NCBI RefSeq assembly: GCF_037042905.1
Contig: NC_087257.1
Location: 18,305,001-18,369,000 of the forward strand
Direction of reading: 5' to 3'
DNA from: Lytechinus pictus
Lineage: Eukaryota; Echinodermata; Echinoidea; Temnopleuroida; Toxopneustidae
DNA: 64,000 nt
Under the pieces are notes generated by a model that made no database searches, was not told where the DNA came from, and saw only the letters and a program-made list of their open reading frames with translations. Below, one piece after another: positions 21,390 through 33,000 of this stretch; within the stretch, counting starts at the first letter, position 1, and each line of letters starts with the position of its first letter. Position numbers and translations under genes: made by a program.

Positions 21390-22203
21390 ATTTTCAGCAT
21401 TTCTCTGCCATAGACTGTGTAGTTAAGAAATGGACACACACAAATCCAAATTTTTAGCTTCCGAGAGCTGTTATAAATTTATTATTAATGCCAAAAACTT
21501 GTCCATAAAGAGTCCAATAGGATTTTTTATGCTCTATCTGATGGTATGATTTTTATAAAGATTTGGCAACCAGATCACAATGAAAAATTGCGACAAAGTG
21601 AAAAAAATTGTGCAAAACAGAAATTTCATTTTCCCATAGAAAACGCATGGAGAAATGGCAATCTCAACACACACAAAAATAAGGGTTTGCAATTTATCTC
21701 TAAATCCTTATTTAAAATGATCATATAAACTTGTCCTTACTGTCAAAAGAAGCCCCTGAATTTTCTCTTTCCATACATGCCAAACACAAGTTAATGATCA
21801 ATTCAGATCACATTTTTCTAGTAGCCTGAACTTCCCCGAAAAAATGTGCCATATTTTCCCCTAAATCAGCCTGTTTTATGCTGACACTTTTCAGTGTGGC
21901 TTCAGACACCCTACCAAGATGGCAAGAAGAAAATATCACAGCACTCACTTTATCTTTATTAGATTATAAACGAAAATCCTGCCTAATTTTCCAAACACCT
22001 CGATGGCTCGATTTCGCCACCGGATTTGGAAGGGGTCCTAAACTAAGTAAAGGACCTAGATATGCACTCGCTTTTTTCATGCAAAAAAAATGTATTTCCT
22101 GGTGCTGAGCTGAGGCTTGAGCCTGTGGCTGTGTGACTCAATTTTCATTATATCGTCTATAGGAATAGATTACGAAAACTAGTAGACCCTAATACTCGTC
22201 TAT
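21390..22203. other. AT-rich, no feature seen
   Basis: Several open frames of about 60-76 codons occur but lack splice context or family resemblance. No inverted ends found. Confidence 0.4.
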
Positions 22204-22884
22204 ATAGTTGCGGATTTTCTCTGCATTTTATTTATAATTGCAGCCTCTGTAGAAAATAGGAATAGGAAGCATTCGTCATGCTGCAGTCACTCACAATCCC
22301 TGGCTGTAGTATTGACTGTAAAACTTGAACTTCGAAGTGCGCATTTCGCCCTGCCACTGCCTGGCACGGCAGCTGCACTAGCTGGCGAGCCGCTGGCCGC
22401 TTGGCCTCCTCATCACACAGCTCACCAAAAAACGTGCCCACGGATGCGGGACCCTTGACGATTGGCCTTCGCTGAGTGATGAGAACGTGAATGCGAAGTC
22501 GATAATCGCATTTGGTCTACGAAATCACGCCCAACGATAGGCCTACCCAAAAATAAATCAAACATAAATTACCTCCATATCTCGGATTCAAATTTCAATT
22601 CTCAATCTCAGCAATTCTTTTAGGAAGGGATGTTTGTCCAGATCAGATGTAGAGTTTCATTTTGAGTCATTTTTTACTCAAAAATAGGCCTACATGTTTA
22701 CATTTATTTACATTACATTTACAATACAAATTACAACTTACAAATTACAAGACCCCTCCGCAAATTCGTAAATCGCGGTAAAGTTGCGGATTTTCTCTGC
22801 ATTTTATTTATAATTGCAGCCTCTGTAGAAAATAGGAATAGGAATCATTCGTCATGCTGCAGTCACTCACAGTCCTAGACTGAA
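22204..22884. repeat. Local tandem duplication, period about 578 bp
   Basis: The block 'gttgcggattttctctgcattttattt' to 'ctgcagtcactcaca' occurs at about 22206-22296 and again at 22784-22874. The remainder of unit 1 (22296-22780) recurs at 23863-24297. On the minus strand unit 1 has an open frame containing GTFFGELCDEEAKRPAARQ, of unknown origin. Confidence 0.85.
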
Positions 22885-23184
22885 GGGGATGGGGCCCCGT
22901 ACCTACAGCCAACGTATAGTGAACTAGCGTTTTATAGATCGCGATTTAAAACTGTTTTTTAAGCAAAATTGAAAGTTTCATGGTTTCCATTATCAGGGAA
23001 ATATAAATAACTTAAGTAATTGCATACCTTGGGCCGGAGTTATTGAAAAAAATCCTCTGGATGATTGAGAAATCTGTCATCTAAGACATTTTCACCTGAC
23101 CTGACGGTTTTTCTTGCAAGTTGCCATCTTGAATGACGTCATTATCGTTATTAACTTAATGTCTCGAATCGATATATCGCGATT

Positions 23185-23240
23185 ATAACTAGTACTAGTA
23201 CTAGTACTAGTATAACTAGTACTAGTATAACTAGTATCGT
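23185..23240. repeat. (ACTAGT)n palindromic microsatellite
   Basis: Tandem ACTAGT hexamers with two 'ataactagt' interruptions. Each unit is its own reverse complement. Confidence 0.95.
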
Positions 23241-23862
23241 TTATCTTCGGTTTCGTTCGCATATGGAGCAGATCGTATAATATCGAAAGCAATATCGATA
23301 TCACATTCGTGATTGTTGACGTTCGTTTGTAAATATTTTATAGTATGGCTGCCATTTTGACCATTTTTATCGTGTTCAACCCAATTAAACATCGGTAAAG
23401 TATATTTTTCATGCCTTTTTCATCTATATCGTTTTAAGTATTTAAACATTGAAATATAAAGTTTTAAAAGTTTGTTGTTTATACATCCTTAGATTGTAAA
23501 TTCGATGTGTAAATTTACATCAAACTTTGGACTGTGAATTGACAAAAGGGAGGGAATGAGAACACATGCGAGCCCACACGTACACCCTAGCTCACTCACA
23601 CGTATTGCGAGGTTAGTAGTAGTATACTAACCTCGCACCACGAACCGCGTTTGGCAGTGGATTTCTAACTAGTGGGTCGCGCGTGCTGGGATCTCACTTC
23701 TTGGGTCCACAACACACGACTTCAATGGCTTGATTTTTCTGTGCGCGGCGGCATGTAATGAACCCTTGGGTGACCCTAGCTACCGTCGGTAAATGGGGAT
23801 TACAGTAAAATGTCAGAAATTGTTGAATAAATCCCCAGAAACGACGGTTATTCCTGTCTATC

Positions 23863-24297
23863 ACAGTCCCTGGCTGTAGTATTGACTGTAAAACTCGAAC
23901 TTCGAAGTGCGCATTTCGCCCTGCCACTGCCTGGCACGGCAGCTGCACTAGCTGGCGAGCCGCTGGCCGCTTGGCCTCCTCATCACACAGCTCACCAAAA
24001 AACGTGCCCACGGATGCGGGACCCTTGACGATTGGCCTTCGCTGAGTGATGAGAACGTGAATGCGAAGTCGATAATCGTATTTGGTCTACGAAATCACGC
24101 CCAACGATAGGCCTGCCCAAAAATAAATCAAACATAAATTACCTCCATATCTCTGATTCAATTCTCAGCAATCCTTTCAGGAAGGGATGTTTGTCCAGAT
24201 CAGATGTAGAGTTTCATTTTGAGTCATTTTTTTATCAAAAATGCATGTTTACAATACAAGACCCGTCCGCAAATTCGTAAATCGCGGTAAAGTGATT
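23863..24297. repeat. Dispersed copy of the 22.3-kb unit
   Basis: Nearly identical to 22296-22780 with a few substitutions and deletions (for example the 'tacaacttacaaattac' stretch is missing). Carries the same minus-strand frame (FFGELCDEEAKRPAARQLV), conserved between copies except at a few positions. Confidence 0.85.
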
Positions 24298-24429
24298 CTC
24301 AGCATATGAATTCAATCTGTCATTTGTTGGTATACCGTGCATGCATGTAGTGTAATAATTAAAAACGAAAGTCTTTAGTGATAATCGAAATCCTTCACTT
24401 TTTTATGGAAGGGAAATGTCTCTGGACAC

Positions 24430-24500
24430 AGGGGCGAATCTAGTTTTTTCCAAGGAGGGGTTTGACCGAGAAATTAGACAAGCCCCCCCCCCCAAAAAAA
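24430..24500. mobile_element. Fragment of CAGGGGCG-ended element
   Basis: 'cacaggggcgaatctag' followed by a poly-C then poly-A run, similar to the ends of other homopolymer-bearing elements. No right end seen. Confidence 0.4.
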
Positions 24501-24512
24501 AAAAAAAAAAAA

Positions 24513-24635
24513 ATGAATGAATGAATGAATGAATGAATGAATGAATGAATGAATGAATGAATAAATAAATAAATGAATGAATGAAGGAATGAGTGAATGA
24601 ATGAATGAATGAATAAATAAATAAATAAATAAAGT
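24513..24635. repeat. (ATGA)n tetranucleotide microsatellite
   Basis: About 30 units of ATGA with blocks of ATAA. Confidence 0.95.
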
Positions 24636-24639
24636 ATTT

Positions 24640-24785
24640 GAAAAAATGTATCTTAGTAATTACGGCTGCCAAGCTACAGCTGGGGTAATAATATCCAAGT
24701 CCTAATTGGAAGCGCATTTAGACATTATTCATAATTGTGATATGCGCTATACAAGAACTGTTTATTATTATTATTATTATTAAAT
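24640..24785 (+). mobile_element. 3' tail of tRNA-derived SINE
   Basis: 'gtaataatatccaagtcc', 'acattattcat' and 'atgcgctatacaagaactg' then (ATT)n match the 3' part of the full SINE at 57025-57310. The head is missing. Confidence 0.75.
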
Positions 24786-24789
24786 AAAA

Positions 24790-25330
24790 TAAAATAAAGG
24801 AAAGAAAAGAAAAACGCTTCACTACTAAATGAAGGACATTTTGCTACCGAAAAATTTGACAAGCAAAAAAAAAAAAAAACTAAAGGTTTCACTATAGCAC
24901 ACCACCAAAGTCATTACCGGTACGTTTTTTAAACTAATTTTAACTAATTGGCACCCCAAGGGCCAGGGGTCGGTTAAACCCCTACCAACCCCCCCCCCCC
25001 CCCCCCCCCATAGATCCACTACTGCTGTATCTGACATCTTACAGGGCCCTGCGGCCCACTGAACTTCTAGTTCAGTGCTGCGGCCGGGCCGGGAACGATG
25101 TTTTGAGTGGGGTTGCTGATGTAAATTTGAAAAGAAAAAAAAATCACTACAAAAGGGAGATCGAATTGGTCCCGAGAAATTTGAAAAGCCCCCCCCCCCA
25201 AAAAAAAAAACCCCAAAAAAAATGTTTTTACTACACAATGAAGGTTTTGACATATCTTCCTGAATACCTGGAGGTGCTGCCTATGGGTCACGCGTGGGCC
25301 ATGATCTTACATTACAGATAGATATTAATC
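24790..25330. repeat. Homopolymer-rich repeats (poly-C, poly-A)
   Basis: Poly-C runs at about 24989-25009 and 25190-25199, with poly-A runs beside them, resemble fragments of the C/G-run MITEs. Open frames here come from these runs. Confidence 0.5.
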
Positions 25331-25379
25331 AACAAAGATAACTTAACCCTCCCTCGATCTCACACTCTCCCCTCAGTGG

Positions 25380-25780
25380 CGGTAATACAATACCAAGGGC
25401 GAAAATTTTCAACATAGGTCCTACTGACTTGTAAGATTAAAGACTGTTTGCAGTACATGAAGAAGATATTTCACTAAAAATGCGAGCGTTAAGCGCGAGG
25501 TGAAAAATCTGAGATGATAATTCAGTGGACGTAAGCACTTTTTGTAACAATAAACAGGATGAGTATCTAACTAAAAACTGATGAGTCTCTCACTAAAACA
25601 AATAATGAAATCACGAGAAGAATAATTTGCTCATATTAACTTGAACCACTGGATTTTTAAGCCCCATGTTATCTTATTGAACAGATCATTTATCAATCTC
25701 AATCAACAGCCACTGCGAGCGAGAAGCGTGAGTGACTGGATAGGATCATTTTTAAAATTGTGAAAGTGCCATTTTGGAGC
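25380..25780. repeat. 'GCGAGCG..GCGCGAG' dispersed repeat, fragment 1
   Basis: Contains 'gcgagcgttaagcgcgaggtgaaaa', 'gtaagcactttttgtaac', 'aacaggatgagtatct' and 'gcgagcgagaagcgtgag', shared with 38660-38960 and related to 40540-41300. Confidence 0.65.
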
Positions 25781-26276
25781 ACGTGAGTATAGGAATGCTT
25801 TTAATACATTTTCGATACATCTTCTTTTTTTAATTTTTCATTTGATTTGAATCCTTTATAGTATAAAATAGTATTTTCTTCGAATGAAACCTCATAAATT
25901 GTCGATTGCTATTTCTGCTGAATTATGATTTCATTTCTTTGTACTTTGTTTTCCATTCCAAGAAATTATATTTATGTACTATTTTGACCATGGAGTGGGA
26001 TCCATGATTTTGACGATGCCGCTTAATCGCTCACGATGGCAGTCTTTCGCATTCTTTTAAATTATGACTTTTCTTTCAAGTGAATAATCCCGGTGAATGA
26101 TGCATGTTGCTAATATTTATTTTTCATTGCTTATATTACGAATTTTGTATTATTGTTTTGTTATTGCCTTTGTATATGTTATGTTGTATTTTCATCATGA
26201 AAGCAGAAATGAAATCAAATTACATAGAATGAGTTTGTGCCTCAATAGTATGACTCCTTGCTGAACAAGCATCGAT
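25781..26276. other. AT-rich, no feature seen
   Basis: No open frame or inverted ends of note. Confidence 0.4.
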
Positions 26277-26280
26277 TTAA

Positions 26281-27216
26281 GGACGTTCCACAGTTATATT
26301 TGTGCGCATTATGATCTGCGCATAGTTTACACTCTGCGCGCTGACGTCACAATGGATGAACAGGTGATTAATTAGCTGCGGGTATGAGCTGGTTTTTCTC
26401 ATCTTCTGCACTTTAACTGCAGATCCGATGCGTTATTTCATGAAGCTAAAAAATTGAATTATTCCATGGACCATTCAAAAAAATATTCTCTATAATTTCA
26501 AAATACTTTACTCTGCAGTGCTGCCAAGAATCACGAATATTACCCCGAGTTTGAATAAATGGTAGAGTGGTTTTGATTTTTTCTTCACATAGATACTAAG
26601 CATTTGGCCCATTTTTGGTGTTTTAAAAAGCACATTTGCTCTAATAAAAATGGTGATAGTTTAAAAACAAGCACATGAACCCCTATTTTTTAATGTTTGT
26701 ACCTCTTAGGTATACCTTCCTCTACAACTCTGCAAATTTTGGTGAAAATGACATGGATTTTGAATAAAGTGCAGCTTTTATTGTACGTTTGTAGTTTGTT
26801 ACTGAAATTTTACATTTTTTAGATTGGGATTTTGTTATCTTTTACGCGATTTTTAAGAACTGACAGTGCTGTTAAACTTAAAATTGCAAACCATTAGCAC
26901 TATTAATAGATTCTCCATTCTAACGATACAATAATTAACTCTCTTGCGAAATTTGATGACTTTTTCATGTATTTTGACTGAGTAATGGAGGTTTAAACTC
27001 ATTGTAGTAATCTTGGGCGGTCTAAAAATGCCAAATTCTTTTGAATGCGCAATTCTTAAGAACATCAATTTGGGTGAACTTTGAAGCTCTATAGCAAAAA
27101 ATCAAGCACATGGACCTATGTTAATTTTTGCATATTTCGAATATTAAGGTTCTAAAGTATCTATGTGCAAAGTTTGGTGAAAATGACATGGATTTCACTT
27201 TAACTGTGGAACGTCC
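26281..27216. mobile_element. 936-bp TTAA-flanked element with GGACGTTCCACAGTTA ends
   Basis: Perfect 16-bp inverted ends, flanked by TTAA at 26277-26280 and 27217-27220. Inside, 'ttggtgaaaatgacatggatt' occurs twice (about 26740 and 27173). No transposase. TTAA duplication suggests a Kolobok- or piggyBac-type non-autonomous element. Confidence 0.9.
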
Positions 27217-27220
27217 TTAA

Positions 27221-29425
27221 CAGAGGGGCGCTCTAAAAATATCAAGTCATCTCCCCCTAAAAAAGAAAATGGGAAAAATATTACTAATCGAGAGCATTTA
27301 ACATTTCCCGTAAAAAAGAAGAAGTAGAAGCAATCATGCAAAAAGATTTTTGTAACATTTTGCAATGAACTATTAGTTGTATGATTTTGAACTGCATGAA
27401 TGATTTGATAAATATTATTACACACAAAAAATAACGTTATTTAGACCTCTAGCAATCTAAACTGCACATGAATTCCATTTAACAACTTATTTTCACCGAA
27501 CCTGTTTTAAAAGAATACGCGAGAGAATAGAGGAGAAATGAGGGGGGGGGGGCATAATTGAAATTTCAATGAAGTTGTGAGATGCAATGCTGCAGATTTT
27601 CCTGCAGCATTGATGCGAAATGATGCGAGTGCAGATTATTTTGATATTATCAGGATTCCTCTTTATAAACGGTGAATTTCTATCTATATACTTAGCAGTG
27701 ATTATACTGTGGGGGTCACATGATGGTAGCACCCCCATCCACCCACCTCCAATCCAAGACCCCAAAATTCGACCACAGAGAAACCTATACATGTAGGCCC
27801 TATAGATGTAATTCGGTATTCCATTCATGTCACAAAGTGCTTTGAAATGAAAGGTTTTTCTTTTCAAATTAGAAGTTTTTCGCTCGGTCACAACATGCTC
27901 GCTCTCATAATGATATGGGGGGGGGGGGGCTGGATTGCGCCTGATGAGAAGTTGAACAAACTTATTATAGAAACGATCTTGCCATCTGAAAAAAAAAGAG
28001 AATAGGATTTAAAAAAATGTCTACACGGTTGGTATATTGATTAGGGCTTCTTTTCATTTAAATACAGTTTCTGACTCAATTGCTTTAATGTAAGATAACT
28101 GAAGTAGACGAAAAGTGAAAATGCACCCGATTGGTGGAAACTTTTGCTTAACTGAATCAGTGAAGACGGAACAGGTGTTTGGATTCCTACACTTATTTTA
28201 GAGGGAAAACCGGTTAAAAACTTCTGGAAATAGCTAAAATAGCTTTGCTTTATTCACATTAAAACATTTATTTTAAAACAGAAATCTTATATTCAGTAAA
28301 ATATTGAATTATTTGAATGCATCAATTTTATGAGAACCTAGCTAGATGGTATATTTGAACCTTTTAACCCCTAAAACATAATGGACTCTTCCAATCAGCT
28401 AGATTTGCGATCTCGCTGGAATCGATAAACATGATTGAACCCCGTCTCATGGCAACTGTAGTATACTATTGTTTTTTCGGCAGACCACAGCATATACAGA
28501 TACAGTGCAGTATATGACACGTACAAACAAGGAAAGCACCTGAGGCTGAGGGAGAAGAGGAAAGTCCTAGAAACATATAAAACGAGCACCACAAAAAAGT
28601 TGGAAAGGATATATCATCTAAAGCGGAGAACAGGCATAAGGTACGTAGATACATGTTATCTGTTTAATTCAGTGAATTTCGAAACATTTAGAAATACAAT
28701 TAGGTTCGAGCAAATAATAGTGTGTAGTAGACTCCATCTCGGTCCCATATGCAAGTATTCGTGTTATGTATTTTGTTCTAATGTTGAGTTTGATATATAT
28801 ATATACACCAGGGCCAGGGCTGTATTACTGGTGTAAGATTGTATTAAATTATAATTGCTTACAGGAGTTTATGAAAATTCAATTATGATACATCATATTT
28901 AATTACTGTTGTATCATAAACCGTTATTTTGATTATTTTTATGTCTTCATCAATTTCAAGACTTCAATAATGGTTTATGATTATGAAGTCTTCATGAATT
29001 GGATTCTTTGGAGATGAGTGTAAATATCAACTTGCGAGTTGATCTGTAAAGTAATTACAATAGCTTTCAAAAGTATCAATCATCATCCCCTTTTTTGCTG
29101 TGGGCCATCCTAAAGATGTATGAAAATGTTAATTTTGTCTGATCCAAAGCCAAGCTATAGCTATATACCTCCAAACTGCAGATATTCCAACATAACAAGT
29201 TTCAAAATTCAATGTACAATTAACAGCAACATTCCTATGGATTATTTCTTTAGAACATCTGTCTCTGCCATTTTTAATGATCGATTCCATTTCAGGTCAT
29301 TGTGGAGAATTTTTCAATTTTATAAGAAAATAAACAATAATGCTATAGTATGCCGACATTCCACAATTAATGAGCTGAATAAAATTCTTTAATTCTTACC
29401 TGATTCTGGTATTTTTCAATTACAG
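27221..29425. other. Upstream flank of the SPATA48-like gene
   Basis: Mostly unique AT-rich sequence with G-runs at 27542-27551 and 27919-27929. A donor-like site 'cataag|gtacgt' near 28639 could end a 5' non-coding exon, since the first coding exon opens at an acceptor (29425) rather than at a promoter. A TSS cannot be placed. Confidence 0.3.
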
Positions 29426-30002
29426 ATCAAGATGGCCGAAACTATGGTGAGGCCGAGGCCACTTGGTGATTTAAGACTCCATCTTCAAGTAGACACGAAC
29501 GCCGGGACAAACGACGTCCAAGGCATCGTGAGAAATCGGCGACAGCGCTTGATGAAACTGCCGATCTCAAGAGGACGTTTCGATGTAGCTAGCTTTCAAG
29601 ATCACGGCCACCCAGGTTTTGTGAAATATAATGATGACACCCTTGCTCCCAATCGAGACAATTACCCAATTATTGACCCGACTAGTGGGTTTGTGTCGGT
29701 TGCGGCAGACGTGGACAGAAATACGGGGGTCAAGAATATACCGAACATGCAGCAGTCAGACAATCCACCAAACACAGTCACCCCGTTCTCACCGCGACCG
29801 ACGACCACTCTTGCTCACAGAGACAAAGTAAAGGAGTCTGACTCACGGGAGAGCAGCGGGACCATGAATCCCTTGAGAGCTTCTGCCCCTGCTTCCTTGC
29901 AATACAACGATCCTCAGTTGCAGAAGACAAGAGTTTTAAATGATCCCGGTACTTGGAATAGCAGGAAAATAAGTGATGCCATGATTCGAGCAAAACTAGG
30001 AG
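29426..30002 (+). CDS. SPATA48-like coding exon 1
   Basis: Acceptor 'aattacag' ends at 29425; six 5'-UTR bases precede the ATG at 29432. Donor GGAG|gtcagt, phase 1. Encodes 190 residues including RPRPLGDLRLHL and AKLGG at the junction. It is the longest exon and polar throughout. Confidence 0.9.
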
Positions 30003-33000
30003 GTCAGTTCCTATGTTTTTTTGTAAAATTGATCACTTTTTTCAAAGAGAAATTTATATGTGCAGACAAACTTGGTTGACAGGGTCCTGGGAATGATTTT
30101 TGAAGATGAGGTGCTAGTTTCTTAAGATAAACTTAACAAGCCTAAAACCAAACAAAAACAAAAGAGCAAAACCAAAAACTGTTTATTCACTACAGAGTTA
30201 AGACGATTTTTGTCCTGGAATATTTGACAGGCAAAAAAATGAAAAGGTTTTCACTCTCAGCGAATGACCAAACATTTTTTATTTAAATAAAGCCTTTACA
30301 TAATATATTAATCCACGTTTTTTATAGTATGTGATGTCTCTAAGCACTTTTCAGTTTTATAATTGCCTTGGTCACCTTGGATTCTGAGTTTTTCGGATTG
30401 CTATACAAATAATATACAGGCAATCGTTTCCAAATTCTGTTATTACTGTTATAGGCACACTACATTCGCTTGCATGACTAACTAAATATTGGTATAGAGG
30501 ATTTTTGTTAGACCTGTACATATATAATTATAGCAAGGGCGACTACAAAATAATAGACTTAATTTTACTCTCTCTTATTCCAGGCTGGACAAGTGATAAA
30601 GATCCAAGAAAGACCGAGAAAGAGCAGGACCTTATATGGCAACAGATTCATTCGAGGAACATTAAAAATCAAGCAAATGTAAGTGTACCATTTAACTTGA
30701 ATATATCAATTTAATTAAATACATGTATAGCTTTCGATCAGATGGTTAGAAAGAATGGAGAAAGGCAGCGCTCCCTTGTGTGTTTGGCCAAATCATCGCT
30801 TATAATAATAGTGATTTTAATGGCGACTTGTTTCAAAACAAACTCAGATATCCTTCTGAGGAATAATCTTATGTATCTCATCAAACATGCAATGCGAGCA
30901 GGATACACAAGCAAAAAATGTTATACAGTAATGTAAAGTTGCATTTTTTTTTGCTATCAATTTGTTAAATAGAAGAAAAAAAATGCTCCCTCTGAGTCAT
31001 GATCATTTTTTTTCTACCCCCCCCCCCCTCCCCATTGTAATTCCTATTTCCACCACTTGTTACAAGAGTTAGCAGTCAATCAAAATTTAGATTTCAATGA
31101 CATTTACCATAATCTTCATTGTTTTATGAAATGGGCTTAATTCTGATCTAAGGGATAAAAGATGTGATGATAGAATAATTGTTTCCTTTGTTGTAATCAT
31201 AATTCTTATTTTCTGCTTTTCAAACTTTTGTACGACCAAAAAACTTGATATATTGATTATTTGTGATTGGAACGATTGAATTTGGATTTACTAGTTAGGT
31301 ACTTTTAGGTGTGCTCCTTTAAATTGTTTTGGCCAGTCTTTTATACATAGATATCAATTCATGTCAGTTATCTTGGCCTATATAGTGTGTACATAATGAT
31401 TGCAAGCCCTATATCATAAATTTCATTCTAAATTTATCTTTGAAGGTCATTGACAAAGCTGAAGATTGGAAAGATGAGGCAGCACTGAGATATGTCTACT
31501 TACCCTCTACCCAAAGGTGAGTGTAGTAGAATTGACCCAAAAGGAGTGTGGGGTAGTCAATGAGGTGTTTGTAAAGTTAATGGTATGAGACCTGGGGCCT
31601 GTTTCATATAGGACTTGCAACTGTTGCAACTTTGCCATAAATGGCAACTACCATGATAACAGGGCTCAGCAGCCAATCAGAATCAAGGTTTCCATGGTAG
31701 TTGCCACAATGGCAAAGTTACAACAGTTGCAAGTCCTTTATGAAACGGGCCCCTGGATTACATACATGTTTACATGCTGCTTGATTGGAAAAAAATATGG
31801 GGGCTCTACAGACTATTTGTGGTATGAACAAAAGTAAGATAGAAAGCCCACCATGCAGAAAATATATATTTCCTGTTCTGCACATCAGATATGTTGATAT
31901 GTAACAATATCCTCAGTTTTTTTCAACTTTCATATTTCTATTTCAGGGGTATTACTCTTTACTATTTTCTTTTTCTTGATATAGGGCATATGAAGCGGTG
32001 AACTGGGATACCAAATTGGCGCCCAAGGTCCTACCCCCAGCCACTACTCTCGAAAGACAACCAGACCCGGTTTCACATCGCTTCAGTGTGAACAAACGGT
32101 ACGAGTCTGCCGCACAGCCATGGCAGGTATGTTCTCAGTGTATGGAGCCCTGTTTCATATGTACATCATTATCAATTCCTTGAATGTGTTCTGTCAGCCC
32201 AGCTTATTAAGCTGGGAAAACTGTAGCCAGTGGGCACTTTGGTGGCATATGAAAAGAAGTTGGACTGCAAAGTATCATAGGTAACACAAAACGTGAAGAC
32301 TGATCCCTACATCGGAAGCATAGAATTCATATTCTTGATTTGCGATTTTGATATTGTGTCCCAAGAAAAACAGGTCTTTCCACCCTTCTTATTCCCCCCC
32401 ATTTTAAATTATTTTGACTTGATTGCCACTGTACCTTTCTAATCTACTTAATTGTTCAGGGTAAGCACTCGTTGGAACCAAGTTGAAGTATTGGTGTTTT
32501 ATCATCTTATTTCTCTAAGTTTTGACATCAGCTATGTAGATATAAACTCTGAACACAAACAGAATATGGGATAGGAACATGAATTTTAAATTGAAATGAT
32601 TTTATTGACAATAGCCAGATATGACTGAATGCTGATACCATACAAAAATAGGAGAAGCAATTCTAATACCTCCATTTTTTTCTCCTCTATCTAGAATCTT
32701 GGAAGATCATTTGACATGTTTCAGAACAGAGATGGTTTTCATATCAAAGGACCGATTGAATTGTAAGTACATGATTAAAAAGTTTGCATGAGTTAATATA
32801 AAGTTGAGTAGGTCAAAGTCATTTTCAGATTAGATTATCCAATCCATGTGTTCTTTTATTTCTAAGTGAAATAAGTTTGCCTATTTCAAATAGATCTCTG
32901 GGGTCCCATTGGATTTTACTTTTGAGCAGATTCTCCTTAATTATATCATACGTTTCTAAAATACTCTTCTGATGTTTGATATTAAATATATATGCAAAAA

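Noticed and set aside
24403..24717. 104-codon minus frame rich in FIHS
   Set aside because: Translation of the (ATGA)n microsatellite.
29778..29993. Minus-strand frame opposite SPATA48-like exon 1
   Set aside because: Shadow of the real exon.
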